Positions 35,436-44,916 are shown, counted from the first letter of the stretch. The stretch: DNA of 64,000 nt from JAOXRU01 sp965247735 (GCA_965247735.1 CBDFHN010000002.1:744001-808000), one strand, 5' to 3'. The notes: generated by a model from the sequence alone, not told the origin. Program-made: numbers and translations.

Positions 35436-35464
35436 AAAAAAACGCCTTGATGAAATCAAGGCGT
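35436..35464 (-). terminator. Terminator of the START-like gene, abutting the next start codon
   Basis: On the minus strand the arms ACGCCTTGAT and ATCAAGGCGT (10 bp, loop TTC) are followed by seven T and then directly by the ATG of the aminotransferase at 35435. It lies 28 nt after the stop of the START-like gene. Confidence 0.8.
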
Positions 35465-35491
35465 AAATATAAGTTTTATTTGTGTTAATTA

Positions 35492-35878
35492 CTACACAGA
35501 TCCCAAAACATGTTTTAAATCTGAGATTTGATTTTCCCATAACATTTTTGCCTCATCTACTTCATCTTCTTCACTAAAATCGGTTACAAAAAGAGAAACA
35601 TCTTTTGTAATTTCATCTACAATAATTTTCATCTCAAAATAACTCTCTTCATCCTCATCTTCATCCCATTTAAACTTTACAAATTCATTGGTTTTCTTTC
35701 TAATTAATTTTGCTTTTTCTTCGGAATCATCCCAAATAAAAGTAAAATCCTCACCTCTAGAATTCACATTATCCGCAAACCATTCTGATAATCCAGATGG
35801 CGTAGCTATGTACGAGAACAATAACTGCGGCGAAGAGTGAATAATAAATTCTATTTCAAACTTAACTTTAACTTCCAT
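35492..35878 (-). CDS. START-like domain protein
   Basis: 128 residues with the SRPBCC/START-like pattern KVKFEIEFIIHSSPQLLFSYIATPSGLSEWFAD at the start and a long C-terminal helix (EAKMLWENQISDLKHVL). Conserved in Flavobacteriaceae. The fold binds hydrophobic ligands in a deep cavity; the ligand here is unknown. It ends in its own terminator. Confidence 0.85.
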   Translation of the reverse strand: MEVKVKFEIEFIIHSSPQLLFSYIATPSGLSEWFADNVNSRGEDFTFIWDDSEEKAKLIRKKTNEFVKFKWDEDEDEESYFEMKIIVDEITKDVSLFVTDFSEEDEVDEAKMLWENQISDLKHVLGSV

Positions 35879-35974
35879 TCTAACTTAATTTTATAATGTG
35901 GACAATATATCGAATAAAATGAAATAAAGGAGGAAATAAAAGAAAAAAATATTATTATTTTTCCTTGATTTTAT

Positions 35975-36006
35975 TTTGAAAAGAAAAAAATTTAGCTCTA
36001 TATTTG
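35975..36006 (+). promoter_or_regulatory. Promoter of tRNA-Met
   Basis: TTTG (35975-35978), 20 nt, TATATTTG (35999-36006). An excellent Bacteroidota promoter; the tRNA begins 19 nt further on. Confidence 0.75.
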
Positions 36007-36024
36007 CACCCGCTTACAACAAAT

Positions 36025-36098
36025 GGCGAGGTAGCTCAGTTGGTTAGAGCGTCGGATTCATAACCCGGAGGTCTCGGGTTCAATTCCCGATCTCGCTA
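36025..36098 (+). tRNA. tRNA-Met (anticodon CAT)
   Basis: A 74-nt cloverleaf. The acceptor GGCGAGG pairs with TCTCGCT with G-U at both ends, the D arm is GCTC/GAGC and the T arm contains GGTTCAATTCC. The anticodon loop TTCATAA has CAT at 36059-36061. The 31-39 A-C mismatch in the anticodon stem is a feature I also expect in related flavobacterial tRNA-Met genes. No CCA is encoded. An elongator methionine tRNA is most likely; a lysidine-modified isoleucine tRNA is not excluded by anticodon alone. Confidence 0.93.
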
Positions 36099-36100
36099 CT

Positions 36101-36132
36101 AAAAACCACTCTTTTTAAGAGTGGTTTTTTTA
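36101..36132 (+). terminator. Terminator of tRNA-Met
   Basis: AACCACTCTT pairs with AAGAGTGGTT across TTT and is followed by T7, three nt after the tRNA end. Confidence 0.9.
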
Positions 36133-36223
36133 TGTTTTTACTTCTCAAATAATATTTATAAATTACTGACGCAAAACAAGATATATCTTCCAACTTATTA
36201 TAACTTGAACTAAAAAAACATAG

Positions 36224-38545
36224 TTATTCTATTCGTTTTATATTAGAATCCACATTCTTATTTTTGAATGCTGGTTTTTTAAAATTTCCAAAACTATATT
36301 TTAATGAAAAAGATACTTCTCTGGCATCTATATAGTATCCTGTTTTCGCTTTTATTTGGTTTGAAGTATAAGATTCTATAAAATTCATTGCTCCAAAGAC
36401 ATCATTTAGCTGTAAACTTGCTTTTAGATTCTTAACTAAAGTTCTTGAAGCGTTCATTCCTAACACAAAAAGAGCATCTCTTTTATAAATACCTTCATTT
36501 CTTGTACTATATCCCCAAAAGTTAAATCCGACTGTTGTTTTTGAATCTATTACAAATTTATGATCCGTATAATAATACAGATATGGCTTAGCATTATTTA
36601 CAACTGAATTTTTATCTTTTAAATCAACCATAGCTGCTGTAATATGATGAGTAGCTGTCCAAAATTTATATGCCGTTGGAATAGTAATTTCTAATTGATA
36701 TCCGTGTTCTGATTCAAAATTTGATGGCGACATGGTTACTCCATTGGTTATTGTACTGTAATCTGCATTATAATACACAGGATTCTTTTCTGAGAAATGA
36801 ATCAATTTTATTCCTACTTTTTTGTATTGGTAATTAATTGCCCATTCTTGCCGAATTGATGGCTGTAAATCAATAGTATTTGAAAATTCTATAAAAGGAC
36901 TAAGAAAAACAGAAAGCCTATTGGCTTGTGAAAAATTGGGTCTATTTATTGTCTTTGCATAGCTAAGCGTTATTGCATTAGCACTATCTATTTTTATGGT
37001 TGATTTAATTTTTGGATAAAATATTGTACTCTCATCATCCAATAATGGTTTATTTTCCTTTTCTACCTCTCCTTTAATTTGCGTGTTCTCTATTCGTATT
37101 CCTACATTAAAACTTATATTTTTTACATTTTTTGATACTGCTGCATAATAACTATAGTTTTTTTCTGAATACTCGTAATCGGGTTGCTTTGTATCTACCA
37201 TCATATCGTCTTTTACTACTGAAGACGAAATAGTACTTGTAAGTGACATACTGGTGCCCATAGCCAATTTGTATGTCTTAGCAACTGTATATTCATAATC
37301 TAGACGAGCAGCTAAAGAGTTAATTCTTGTTTTTTGATCATTATAACTCACAAAATCAAAATTGCTAGCTGTATCCCCATTATAGTTACTTCCTTCTAAA
37401 TCTCTCTTATGGCTTGCATACTGAGCACCAAAAAACAATGTTTGCTTTGCTCCTATCTGATTGTAATAATTAAAATTTGCTGTTACAAAGTCTCTTATTC
37501 CTTCTCCTTTATTTAATGACACTACTGAGTATTGATTTTCTAACTCCTTAAAATTACTATTGGTTACAATAGGAATATCATCTCTATGGATCTTGGCATT
37601 TCCGTTAACAGAAAAATAATCGTTTTTATTAATTTGATAATAAACTCCTAAACCTGCTAATAATTGAAACCGATCTCCTATTGCTTTTGTTTCATAATCC
37701 AATTCGGAATCAGTTTTAAGCAATTTAAAATCAGATCCATTACTCTCCCAATGGCCAAGTTGATTATATCCAATATTTGCCTTAACCTCTAAGGCTTTGT
37801 TTTTTAAAACACCATTGGTACTAAAATAATTATTGAATCTATTTTTAAACGATGCTACTTCAGAAATAGTAACTCTAGTACCTTCAACTGTACTTCTTTT
37901 TCTTTTTACCAGAATTACACTTCTTCCATTGGCTTCATATTTTGAAGATGGTGTACTTATCAATTCTATTGTTTTTATATCATCTACAGCAAGCATGTTA
38001 AACTCACTTAATGATATTTGTTGATTTCCCAAGTAAATAAGTGGTGTGCCTCCTCCTACAATTGTAACTGCATCTCTATTGGGTGATAATTGCACTTTGG
38101 GTAAGCTGGATAGCACATCTACTGGTGTTGCTAAGGATGATAATCTAGAGTTTGCTACATCAATTTTTAGATCTCCATTTTTAGTTGTCACAATTGCTTT
38201 AGATGCTAACACTACCACCTCATCTAATGCGGTAACTATTTTTATTAACTTTACCTTAATACTTCTGTTGCTTTTCAATACAATAGCTTGATGGTATGCT
38301 TCATAACCTGTAGCGCTAATTTCTATATTGTATTTCCCTTTTTTAAGATTTTTGAATAGGAACTCTTTATTTTCTACTACAACCTTCTTCACAAGTTTAC
38401 CAAGTTGTGTTAGTGTTACCGTTGTAATTAATAATGGAGAACTTGTATCCACCACAACTACCCCGGAAAAATCGTAACATTCTTGAGATTGAACTCCACA
38501 ACTTATCAATAAAAAAATTAAAACAAAAAAATAATGCCTCATCAT
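36224..38545 (-). CDS. Outer-membrane beta-barrel protein (TonB-dependent receptor-like)
   Basis: About 773 residues when started at MMRHYFFVLIF; the frame extends 10 residues further upstream without signal-like sequence. Signal peptide, then a carboxypeptidase-regulatory-like beta-sandwich (about 25-110), then a plug-like region and a beta-barrel of the OMP_b-brl_3 type, with repeated aromatic amphipathic strands to the C-terminus (VSFSLKYSFGNFK). It resembles TonB-dependent receptors but no TonB box is obvious. Ligand unknown. The membrane LuxR-type gene lies just upstream on the same strand. Confidence 0.85.
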   Translation of the reverse strand: MMRHYFFVLIFLLISCGVQSQECYDFSGVVVVDTSSPLLITTVTLTQLGKLVKKVVVENKEFLFKNLKKGKYNIEISATGYEAYHQAIVLKSNRSIKVKLIKIVTALDEVVVLASKAIVTTKNGDLKIDVANSRLSSLATPVDVLSSLPKVQLSPNRDAVTIVGGGTPLIYLGNQQISLSEFNMLAVDDIKTIELISTPSSKYEANGRSVILVKRKRSTVEGTRVTISEVASFKNRFNNYFSTNGVLKNKALEVKANIGYNQLGHWESNGSDFKLLKTDSELDYETKAIGDRFQLLAGLGVYYQINKNDYFSVNGNAKIHRDDIPIVTNSNFKELENQYSVVSLNKGEGIRDFVTANFNYYNQIGAKQTLFFGAQYASHKRDLEGSNYNGDTASNFDFVSYNDQKTRINSLAARLDYEYTVAKTYKLAMGTSMSLTSTISSSVVKDDMMVDTKQPDYEYSEKNYSYYAAVSKNVKNISFNVGIRIENTQIKGEVEKENKPLLDDESTIFYPKIKSTIKIDSANAITLSYAKTINRPNFSQANRLSVFLSPFIEFSNTIDLQPSIRQEWAINYQYKKVGIKLIHFSEKNPVYYNADYSTITNGVTMSPSNFESEHGYQLEITIPTAYKFWTATHHITAAMVDLKDKNSVVNNAKPYLYYYTDHKFVIDSKTTVGFNFWGYSTRNEGIYKRDALFVLGMNASRTLVKNLKASLQLNDVFGAMNFIESYTSNQIKAKTGYYIDAREVSFSLKYSFGNFKKPAFKNKNVDSNIKRIE

Positions 38546-38638
38546 ACTGTTATTTACTTTAAAAGCAAATAACACAAAAAACTGTTGCTAACTTAAGTAT
38601 TATGGGAAACGAATAAGGGACTAGTACCCGTATGATTT

Positions 38639-39613
38639 TTACTTTTCAACCATCAACTCGCTACGATTGCTAATATGTAGCTTGGCATAAATATTGGTAA
38701 TATGGCTCTTAACTGTGCTAAGGCTTACAAACAACTCCGTTGCAATCTCCTTATTACTTTTACCTGTTTCTATAAGTTGTTTCACTACCAATTCTTGTTT
38801 ACTTAAAGGGATAACTGGCTCAAAATTATTATTCTTCCTTTTAAAATGCATAAATAAAACACCAAACATTAGTAGCAGCATAAAAAACAGAATGTTAACT
38901 CCCAAGCTAATATTAAAATTGGCAGTTGTTTGCTCTTTGGTATACCGCAACAATAGATTTTCTAAAAACAAGTAGTTCGCTGCATCTAATTCGCTAGATT
39001 TTAGTTCTATTAATAGTTCTAAATAATATTGGGTGTTCTTCTTTACATCTGTAAGTAATAGCTCTTTTTCCTTTAGCTGACGTATACTTATAAGCTTTAC
39101 CATAAGTATTTGCAAAGAATCTTTTACATATGATTTATTAGCCTTTAGGAATGCTGCTGAGTTTTCTAAGTTTTTATACCTGTCTTTAAAGTTTCTAAAA
39201 CGTTGCCATTCTTTATCAGCTTTATTAGTTGTAGTATAATCTTCTAGAAAACCACTACTTTTTGTAATCTTTAATGTATCTCTATTAGATAGTATAAACA
39301 GTTTGTAATGTTTATTATTTTGAAGTTTTTGTTGCTCTGCACTTAACGCTTTATCCTCTAGTTCAATTTTATATACTGAATTTTTAGTATTGAAGTATTT
39401 TTTTGAAAACTCAAAATAGCCGTCTGATTTTACAGTTAATTGTCCAAGTTGTTTTTCTTTTTTATTATCTGCAAGATCAATGCTTGATAGTGTAATGCTT
39501 TTTGAAGATTCTGATGTATCATCTAAAGTGATATAACCAGATATGCCTGCTTGGCTATAGCTCAAACATGAAACTAAAAAAAGTAGTAAAAGTGCAGTAA
39601 CTCTCATGTACAT
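38639..39613 (-). CDS. Membrane-bound LuxR-type regulator
   Basis: 324 residues: signal peptide (about 1-20), an extracytoplasmic domain of about 200 residues with coiled-coil-like stretches, one transmembrane helix near 232-252, then a GerE/LuxR helix-turn-helix at the end (LSKQELVVKQLIETGKSNKEIATELFVSLSTVKSHI). It would sense something in the periplasm and act directly on DNA from the membrane. It sits 94 nt upstream of the beta-barrel gene on the same strand, which may be its target. Signal and target are inferred. Confidence 0.8.
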   Translation of the reverse strand: MYMRVTALLLLFLVSCLSYSQAGISGYITLDDTSESSKSITLSSIDLADNKKEKQLGQLTVKSDGYFEFSKKYFNTKNSVYKIELEDKALSAEQQKLQNNKHYKLFILSNRDTLKITKSSGFLEDYTTTNKADKEWQRFRNFKDRYKNLENSAAFLKANKSYVKDSLQILMVKLISIRQLKEKELLLTDVKKNTQYYLELLIELKSSELDAANYLFLENLLLRYTKEQTTANFNISLGVNILFFMLLLMFGVLFMHFKRKNNNFEPVIPLSKQELVVKQLIETGKSNKEIATELFVSLSTVKSHITNIYAKLHISNRSELMVEK

Positions 39614-39744
39614 AAATTAATGACTGTAATTGTAAAAGTATCGAAATCTTTATAAAAAATCATTTTCTTACAAATAATAATTGCAAAGATTCTACTTTTG
39701 TATAAGATATAGAATACAAACAGCTCCATTAATTTTTTTTAACC

Positions 39745-40677
39745 ATGACAAGAAAAGTCCTTTTTGTTGCTCCTCCCAAAGTACATTTGCTAGATATTAA
39801 TGGTCCTGCTCATATTTTTTATGAGGCAAAAGAATATGGTGCTCCTATCGATATTCATTTTATTAGTATCAACAACACTAAGGATATAACCAGTAGTGCT
39901 GGTTTAAAGTTTGCTGATTTAGAAAATTTCGATAAATTTAAACTCACAAAAGAGGATCTTATTTTTGTTCCCGGCATCGCCTTTTCATTACTTTTAGATC
40001 CTACTTTTTTAGAAAAATGCATCCCCTTTTTTAAATGGATACAAGAACAAAACAATATTGGTGTAACAATATGTTCTATTTGCACTGGGACTTTTTTATT
40101 AGCAGAATCAGGAATTCTTGAAAATAGATCTTGCACTACACATTGGAAACGAATAGCTTCTTTTAAAAATAGATTTCCAAAAGTGATTATTAATGAAAAT
40201 CGCTTATTTGTAACTGACAGCAACATTTATACCAGTGCCGGTGTATCTTCAGGAATTGACTTAGCATTATTTCTATTAGAAGAAAAATTTAGTACTAAAC
40301 TTGCTGTAGATATTGCAAAAGAAGCTGTTATCTATTTTAGAAGAGGGGAATTAGATCCTCAGCTTAGTATTTTTCTTCAATACAGAAACCATTTGGACGA
40401 GCGTATACATAACGTACAAGAATATATTATTAAAAACCTAGCAAACTCATTTAACCATACAGACATAGCCAACCATGTACATATGAGTGTTAGAAATCTT
40501 ACTCGGTTATTTAAAAAAACAACAGGTATTACTATACATTCCTATACTGAAAAATTACGTTTAGAAAAAGCAATAAATTTGCACTCTAAAAAAAACAAAA
40601 TTACCATGATTGCTGATGAATGTGGGTACAAAAGCGTTAGTCAATTAAGAATTCTTCTTGAAAAGCACAAAATTTAA
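39745..40677 (+). CDS. GlxA-family transcriptional regulator (DJ-1/PfpI plus AraC HTH)
   Basis: 310 residues. The N-terminal DJ-1/PfpI domain (about 1-185) carries the nucleophile-elbow region VTICSICTGTFLLAESGIL. The C-terminal AraC double helix-turn-helix is at about 215-310 (HTDIANHVHMSVRNLTRLFKKTTGIT). A typical GlxA-like regulator. The adjacent DJ-1 protein gene (40814) on the same strand is a plausible target. Ligand unknown. Confidence 0.88.
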   Translation: MTRKVLFVAPPKVHLLDINGPAHIFYEAKEYGAPIDIHFISINNTKDITSSAGLKFADLENFDKFKLTKEDLIFVPGIAFSLLLDPTFLEKCIPFFKWIQEQNNIGVTICSICTGTFLLAESGILENRSCTTHWKRIASFKNRFPKVIINENRLFVTDSNIYTSAGVSSGIDLALFLLEEKFSTKLAVDIAKEAVIYFRRGELDPQLSIFLQYRNHLDERIHNVQEYIIKNLANSFNHTDIANHVHMSVRNLTRLFKKTTGITIHSYTEKLRLEKAINLHSKKNKITMIADECGYKSVSQLRILLEKHKI

Positions 40678-40813
40678 CTTTCCTTTATTCTAAAAGGCAA
40701 ATTATTATATAGCCTATACCAACATCTTTTTTTTGTCCTAAAACCATACATATTTGTCCTTTTAACCTATAGAATACTGGTTTATTTTTGCTTAAAAACA
40801 AACTTAGTGCACC

Positions 40814-41887
40814 ATGAAGAACTATATAGCAACACTTCCCTTATTTATAATATTATTGTTTCTAAACATAAACATTAAAGGTCAAGAAAACACTGACAAA
40901 CAAATCTATGTTTGTCCTCCTTGTAACAGCAAGTGTGACACCAAACAGTTTGACAGCCCAGGTAATTGTAACCATTGCAACATGAAATTGATAAAAGAAG
41001 AAGATCTCAAAAAACAATCCATAATGAAAAGAAAAAAAATAGGCTTATACATTCAGGATGGAGTAGAAATACTTGATTTAGCAGGCCCCATGGAAGTCTT
41101 TAGTTATGCTGGTTATGAAATATTTACTATTTCAAAAAGCAAAGATAACATCTATGCCCAAGGCATTCTTACAGTAACACCTGATTATGATTTATCCGAT
41201 GCTCCACAAGCTGATGTTCTAGTTTTCTTTGGTGGTAATGCTACCAAACCATCAAAAGACAAAGCAGTTATAGAATGGCTACAATCACAAAAAGATACTG
41301 AATATTACTTTTCGGTGTGTAGTGGTGCAAAAATATTGGCAGAAGCTGGCTTACTTGATGGTAAGCAAGCCACAACCTTTCGACAAACCCTAAATACTCT
41401 TGAAAAAAACTTTCCAAAAATAGAAGTTCTTAGAGGTGTACGTTATGTAGATAATGGAAAGGTTATTACTACGGCAGGAGTATCTGCTGGTATTGACGGA
41501 GCACTACATATGGTTGCCAAATTTGAAGGCTTAGCTACTGCTGCACAAACCGCTTTGTTCATGGAATATGATTGGGTTCCTAACCAAGGTATTGCTTACG
41601 CAAAGGACAACCCATATTTGGAAATGAACAATACTACCCTACTTAAAGAATATACTGGTAGCTATGCTTCTAAAAATGGAAAAAGAATGATACTTTCTTT
41701 AAACAATACCGAAAAGGAGCTAATTTTAAATATCAATAACAAAAAATATGTTGTTTTCTATATCACAAAAAACAAGCTGCTTGTTTCTAAAGCTTCACAT
41801 ATGCTAACTTTTACTAGAGATGATAACAATAATATTATTAATGTAGAGACAACAGAATACAAAGAAACTTTTTCTAAAGAGGATTAA
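40814..41887 (+). CDS. Exported DJ-1/PfpI protein with heavy-metal-binding motif
   Basis: 357 residues. Signal peptide (about 1-23), then a Cys-rich heavy-metal-binding-like segment (YVCPPCNSKCDTKQF and GNCNHCNMKL, about 30-58), then a DJ-1/PfpI domain (about 72-250) with YFSVCSGAKILAEAGLL containing the conserved Cys. A C-terminal beta domain of about 80 residues follows. The export and metal motif set it apart from cytoplasmic DJ-1. It lies downstream of a GlxA-type regulator. Function is not known; metal or electrophile handling in the periplasm is a guess. Confidence 0.8.
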   Translation: MKNYIATLPLFIILLFLNINIKGQENTDKQIYVCPPCNSKCDTKQFDSPGNCNHCNMKLIKEEDLKKQSIMKRKKIGLYIQDGVEILDLAGPMEVFSYAGYEIFTISKSKDNIYAQGILTVTPDYDLSDAPQADVLVFFGGNATKPSKDKAVIEWLQSQKDTEYYFSVCSGAKILAEAGLLDGKQATTFRQTLNTLEKNFPKIEVLRGVRYVDNGKVITTAGVSAGIDGALHMVAKFEGLATAAQTALFMEYDWVPNQGIAYAKDNPYLEMNNTTLLKEYTGSYASKNGKRMILSLNNTEKELILNINNKKYVVFYITKNKLLVSKASHMLTFTRDDNNNIINVETTEYKETFSKED

Positions 41888-41913
41888 TTATTCATTAAGA
41901 ATACTATAAATCA

Positions 41914-41948
41914 ACAGCAGCTTCCATAATAATTATGGAAGCTGCTGT
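41914..41948. terminator. Perfect 35-nt palindromic hairpin between convergent genes
   Basis: ACAGCAGCTTCCATAAT (41914-41930) and its exact complement (41932-41948) are separated by one A. It lies between the DJ-1 gene and purC, which converge. It has no T-run on either side, so it is not a standard intrinsic terminator, though it may still act as one. Confidence 0.55.
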
Positions 41949-42018
41949 AATATTATAACTAAGTTTTATAGTAAGTAAAAAAACGCTTGGATAGTAATTA
42001 TTTTAATATAAAACCTCT

Positions 42019-42969
42019 TTACTTCAAAAAATACGCATCCATATTACCATCAATACGAGATTTAATATCAGATAAATCTGCTTTTACAAAAGGTTTCCCT
42101 ATAATATTTTCATACAACTCTATATAACGCTCAGAAACCGATGTTATGTATTCATCTGACATTTCTGGTACTTCTTGTCCTTCTAAACCTTGAAAACCAT
42201 TGCTTATTAACCATTGGCGAACAAATTCTTTAGATAATTGTTTTTGTGCTTCTCCTTTTTCTTGACGAGTAACATATCCTTCTTTATAAAAATAACGAGA
42301 AGAATCTGGCGTATGAATTTCATCTATCAACACTATTTTACCATCCTTAGTTTTTCCAAACTCGTACTTGGTATCTACTAAAATCAGTCCTTGCTTGGCT
42401 GCCAATTCTGTTCCCCTTTGGAATAATGCCTTTGTATACTGTTCCAAAATGATATAATCTGCCTCAGTAACGATACCTTTGGTTATAATATCTTCTCTAG
42501 AAATATCCTCGTCATGGTCACCCATTTCAGCCTTTGTTGCTGGGGTAATAATTGGCTCAGGAAACTTATCATTTTCTTTCATTCCTTCTGGCATTGCTAC
42601 ACCACAAAGCATTCGTTTGCCTGCTTTATACTCTCTAGCTGCATGACCAGACATATAACCTCTGATCACCATTTCTACTTTAAAAGGCTCGCAGCTATGC
42701 CCTACTGCAACATTTGGGTCTGGTACTGCTGTTAACCAATTGGGAACAATATCTTCAGTAGCCTTCATCATATATGTAGCAATCTGATTTAATATTTGTC
42801 CTTTATAGGGTATTCCTTTTGGCATTACTACATCAAAAGCCGAAAGCCTGTCTGTAGCAACCATTACTAATACATCATCAGCTAGGGTATATACTGCTCT
42901 TACTTTACCTCTGTAAACACTTTTTTGACTTGGAAAATTAAAATCGGTATGGGTTATGGTATTACTCAT
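42019..42969 (-). CDS. purC: Phosphoribosylaminoimidazole-succinocarboxamide synthase
   Basis: 316 residues, the longer form of SAICAR synthetase. Motifs: YRGKVRAVYTL, TDRLSAFDVVMPKGIPYKG, and VLIDEIHTPDSSRYF in pieces. It ligates aspartate to carboxyaminoimidazole ribonucleotide in purine synthesis using ATP. The gene follows phoH by 14 nt on the same strand. Confidence 0.95.
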   Translation of the reverse strand: MSNTITHTDFNFPSQKSVYRGKVRAVYTLADDVLVMVATDRLSAFDVVMPKGIPYKGQILNQIATYMMKATEDIVPNWLTAVPDPNVAVGHSCEPFKVEMVIRGYMSGHAAREYKAGKRMLCGVAMPEGMKENDKFPEPIITPATKAEMGDHDEDISREDIITKGIVTEADYIILEQYTKALFQRGTELAAKQGLILVDTKYEFGKTKDGKIVLIDEIHTPDSSRYFYKEGYVTRQEKGEAQKQLSKEFVRQWLISNGFQGLEGQEVPEMSDEYITSVSERYIELYENIIGKPFVKADLSDIKSRIDGNMDAYFLK

Positions 42970-42983
42970 CGGGTACTTATTTC

Positions 42984-43937
42984 TTAATTTTGGTGTTCTA
43001 TACTTTTATATGCTTCTATTACTTTCTTTACCAATCTATGGCGGATAACATCCTTATCATCTAGATATATAGTTCCTATGCCTTTTACGTTTTTTAATAC
43101 CAAAAGAGCCTCTTTAAGTCCAGATACTACTCTACGTGGTAAATCTATCTGCCCTGGGTCTCCTGTTATGATAAATTTTGCGTTTTTCCCCATTCTGGTC
43201 AAAAACATTTTCATCTGGGCATGAGTTGTATTCTGGGCTTCATCTAAAATTACAAAGGCATTATCCAATGTTCTTCCTCTCATAAACCCTAGTGGCGCTA
43301 TTTGAATGATTCCTTTTTCTATATAGGTCTGTAGTTTTTCGGCAGGAATCATATCTCTTAACGCATCATACAAAGGTTGCATATAAGGATCTAACTTTTC
43401 TTTTAAATCTCCAGGAAGGAAACCTAAATTCTCTCCTGCTTCTACTGCTGGCCTTGTCAATATTATTTTTTTCACTTGACGCTCCTTTAAGGCTCTTACT
43501 GCCAAAGCAACACCCATATATGTTTTACCTGTTCCTGCAGGACCAATAGCGAAAAGCATATCGTTTTTATCAGACAGGTCTACCAATTTACGTTGGTTTG
43601 CTGTTTGGGCTTTTATCATCTTACCACCTACACCATGTACAATAACACCATCGCTTTTAGCTGTAGAATCAAAATTATCTCTACTATTTGCAGTAAGTAA
43701 ACGCTCTATACTATTTTCATCTAACTTATTGTATTTAGCAAAATAAGCGATGATCATTTCTAACCTACGTCCAAACTCTTCCAATAAGGCATCATCACCG
43801 TAAGCTTTAATTTTGCTTCCGCGAGCTACAATCTTTAATTTTGGAAAATATTTTTTGAGTAGGGTTATGTTTGTATTCTGATCTCCAAAGAAATCTCTTG
43901 GGCTAATTTCGGTAAGTTCAACTATTAGTTCTTTCAA
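42984..43937 (-). CDS. PhoH family ATPase
   Basis: 317 residues. An N-terminal segment of about 110 residues with KH-like features precedes the PhoH P-loop domain: FAIGPAGTGKTYMGVALAV (Walker A), RPAVEAGENLGFLPGDLKEKLDPYMQP in pieces, and VILDEAQNTTHAQMKMFLTRMG (Walker B). PhoH-like proteins are RNA-related ATPases; the exact task is not settled. In an operon with purC, divergent from the gene at 44086. Confidence 0.92.
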   Translation of the reverse strand: MKELIVELTEISPRDFFGDQNTNITLLKKYFPKLKIVARGSKIKAYGDDALLEEFGRRLEMIIAYFAKYNKLDENSIERLLTANSRDNFDSTAKSDGVIVHGVGGKMIKAQTANQRKLVDLSDKNDMLFAIGPAGTGKTYMGVALAVRALKERQVKKIILTRPAVEAGENLGFLPGDLKEKLDPYMQPLYDALRDMIPAEKLQTYIEKGIIQIAPLGFMRGRTLDNAFVILDEAQNTTHAQMKMFLTRMGKNAKFIITGDPGQIDLPRRVVSGLKEALLVLKNVKGIGTIYLDDKDVIRHRLVKKVIEAYKSIEHQN

Positions 43938-43997
43938 AAGCGATAGTATTAAAAATTAGGGTTATTTTTCATTAAAAAAAACAGCAACAAACAATTC

Positions 43998-44029
43998 TTG
44001 TGTATAGAATATATTTTTGTGTAATTTTG
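43998..44029 (+). promoter_or_regulatory. Promoter of the SAM hydroxide adenosyltransferase gene
   Basis: TTG (43998-44000), 21 nt, TAATTTTG (44022-44029), 56 nt upstream of the start at 44086. Confidence 0.65.
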
Positions 44030-44085
44030 TATCGCAAAGTTAAGCAAAAATCATACTTCAATATTAAAAATATATTAACACTTAA

Positions 44086-44916
44086 ATGGCAGTAATAACA
44101 CTCACTACTGATTTTGGCGAAAAAGATTATTTTGCTGCCGCTATCAAAGGACGTATCTATTCTGAGTTTGAAGATGCTAAAATTGTAGATATCTCTCATG
44201 CCATCAGTCCGTTTAATATTCATGAATGTGCCTTTGTTTTAAAGAACTCTTATCAAAATTTCCCAAAAGGATCTGTACATCTTATTGGTGTTGATGCAGA
44301 GCTTACTCCCGAAAACAAGCATATTGCCGTAAAGGTAGACGGTCACTTTTTTATTGGTGCGGATAACGGAATTATATCGTTGATAACTTCTGAAATTGCA
44401 CCGGAACAAATAGTTGAAATTAATATTCATGACCATATTATCTCTTCATTTCCTGTTTTAGATGTTTTTGTAAAAGTTGCTTGCCATATTGCTCGTGGTG
44501 GTCTTTTGGATGTTATTGGAAAACCATTAGCCAACTTATTTCAGGTAAAAGAATTTGCTCCTTTAATTAGCAATAATGGGAGTCAGATTAGCGGAAGTGT
44601 TATTTATATTGATAATTATGGTAATGTTATTACCAATATTACTAGAGAACTGTTTGAAAAAGAGGCTAATGGAAGACCATTTGTTATTTCTGCAAGAAGT
44701 CATAAAATAAAAAAGATATATAATACCTATAGCGAATTGATTAATTTTGATTTGGAAAAAAACCAAAGAAAAGGTCCTGGAGATCTTATGGCACTTTTTA
44801 ATTCGGCAAATTATATAGAACTTGCCATCTATAAAAGTAATTTAGAAACCACTGGTGGTGCATCTAGTTTGCTTGGACTAAACTATAGAGACACTATATT
44901 AATTAATTTCAGCTAA
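44086..44916 (+). CDS. SAM hydroxide adenosyltransferase (DUF62)
   Basis: 276 residues with the family start ITLTTDFGEKDYFAAAIKGRI, with catalytic Asp, and GSVIYIDNYGNVITNI in the second half. The fold is that of fluorinase and chlorinase, but the common form hydrolyses S-adenosylmethionine to adenosine and methionine. No halide specificity can be claimed. First gene of a run leading through a monooxygenase to gldF; the next gene begins at the next base. Confidence 0.9.
   Translation: MAVITLTTDFGEKDYFAAAIKGRIYSEFEDAKIVDISHAISPFNIHECAFVLKNSYQNFPKGSVHLIGVDAELTPENKHIAVKVDGHFFIGADNGIISLITSEIAPEQIVEINIHDHIISSFPVLDVFVKVACHIARGGLLDVIGKPLANLFQVKEFAPLISNNGSQISGSVIYIDNYGNVITNITRELFEKEANGRPFVISARSHKIKKIYNTYSELINFDLEKNQRKGPGDLMALFNSANYIELAIYKSNLETTGGASSLLGLNYRDTILINFS

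Noticed and set aside
35436..35540. N-terminal extension of the class IV aminotransferase from 35540.
   Set aside because: It would translate the terminator of the upstream gene and overlap the end of that gene, and the family start is at MVNYNGTVLD.
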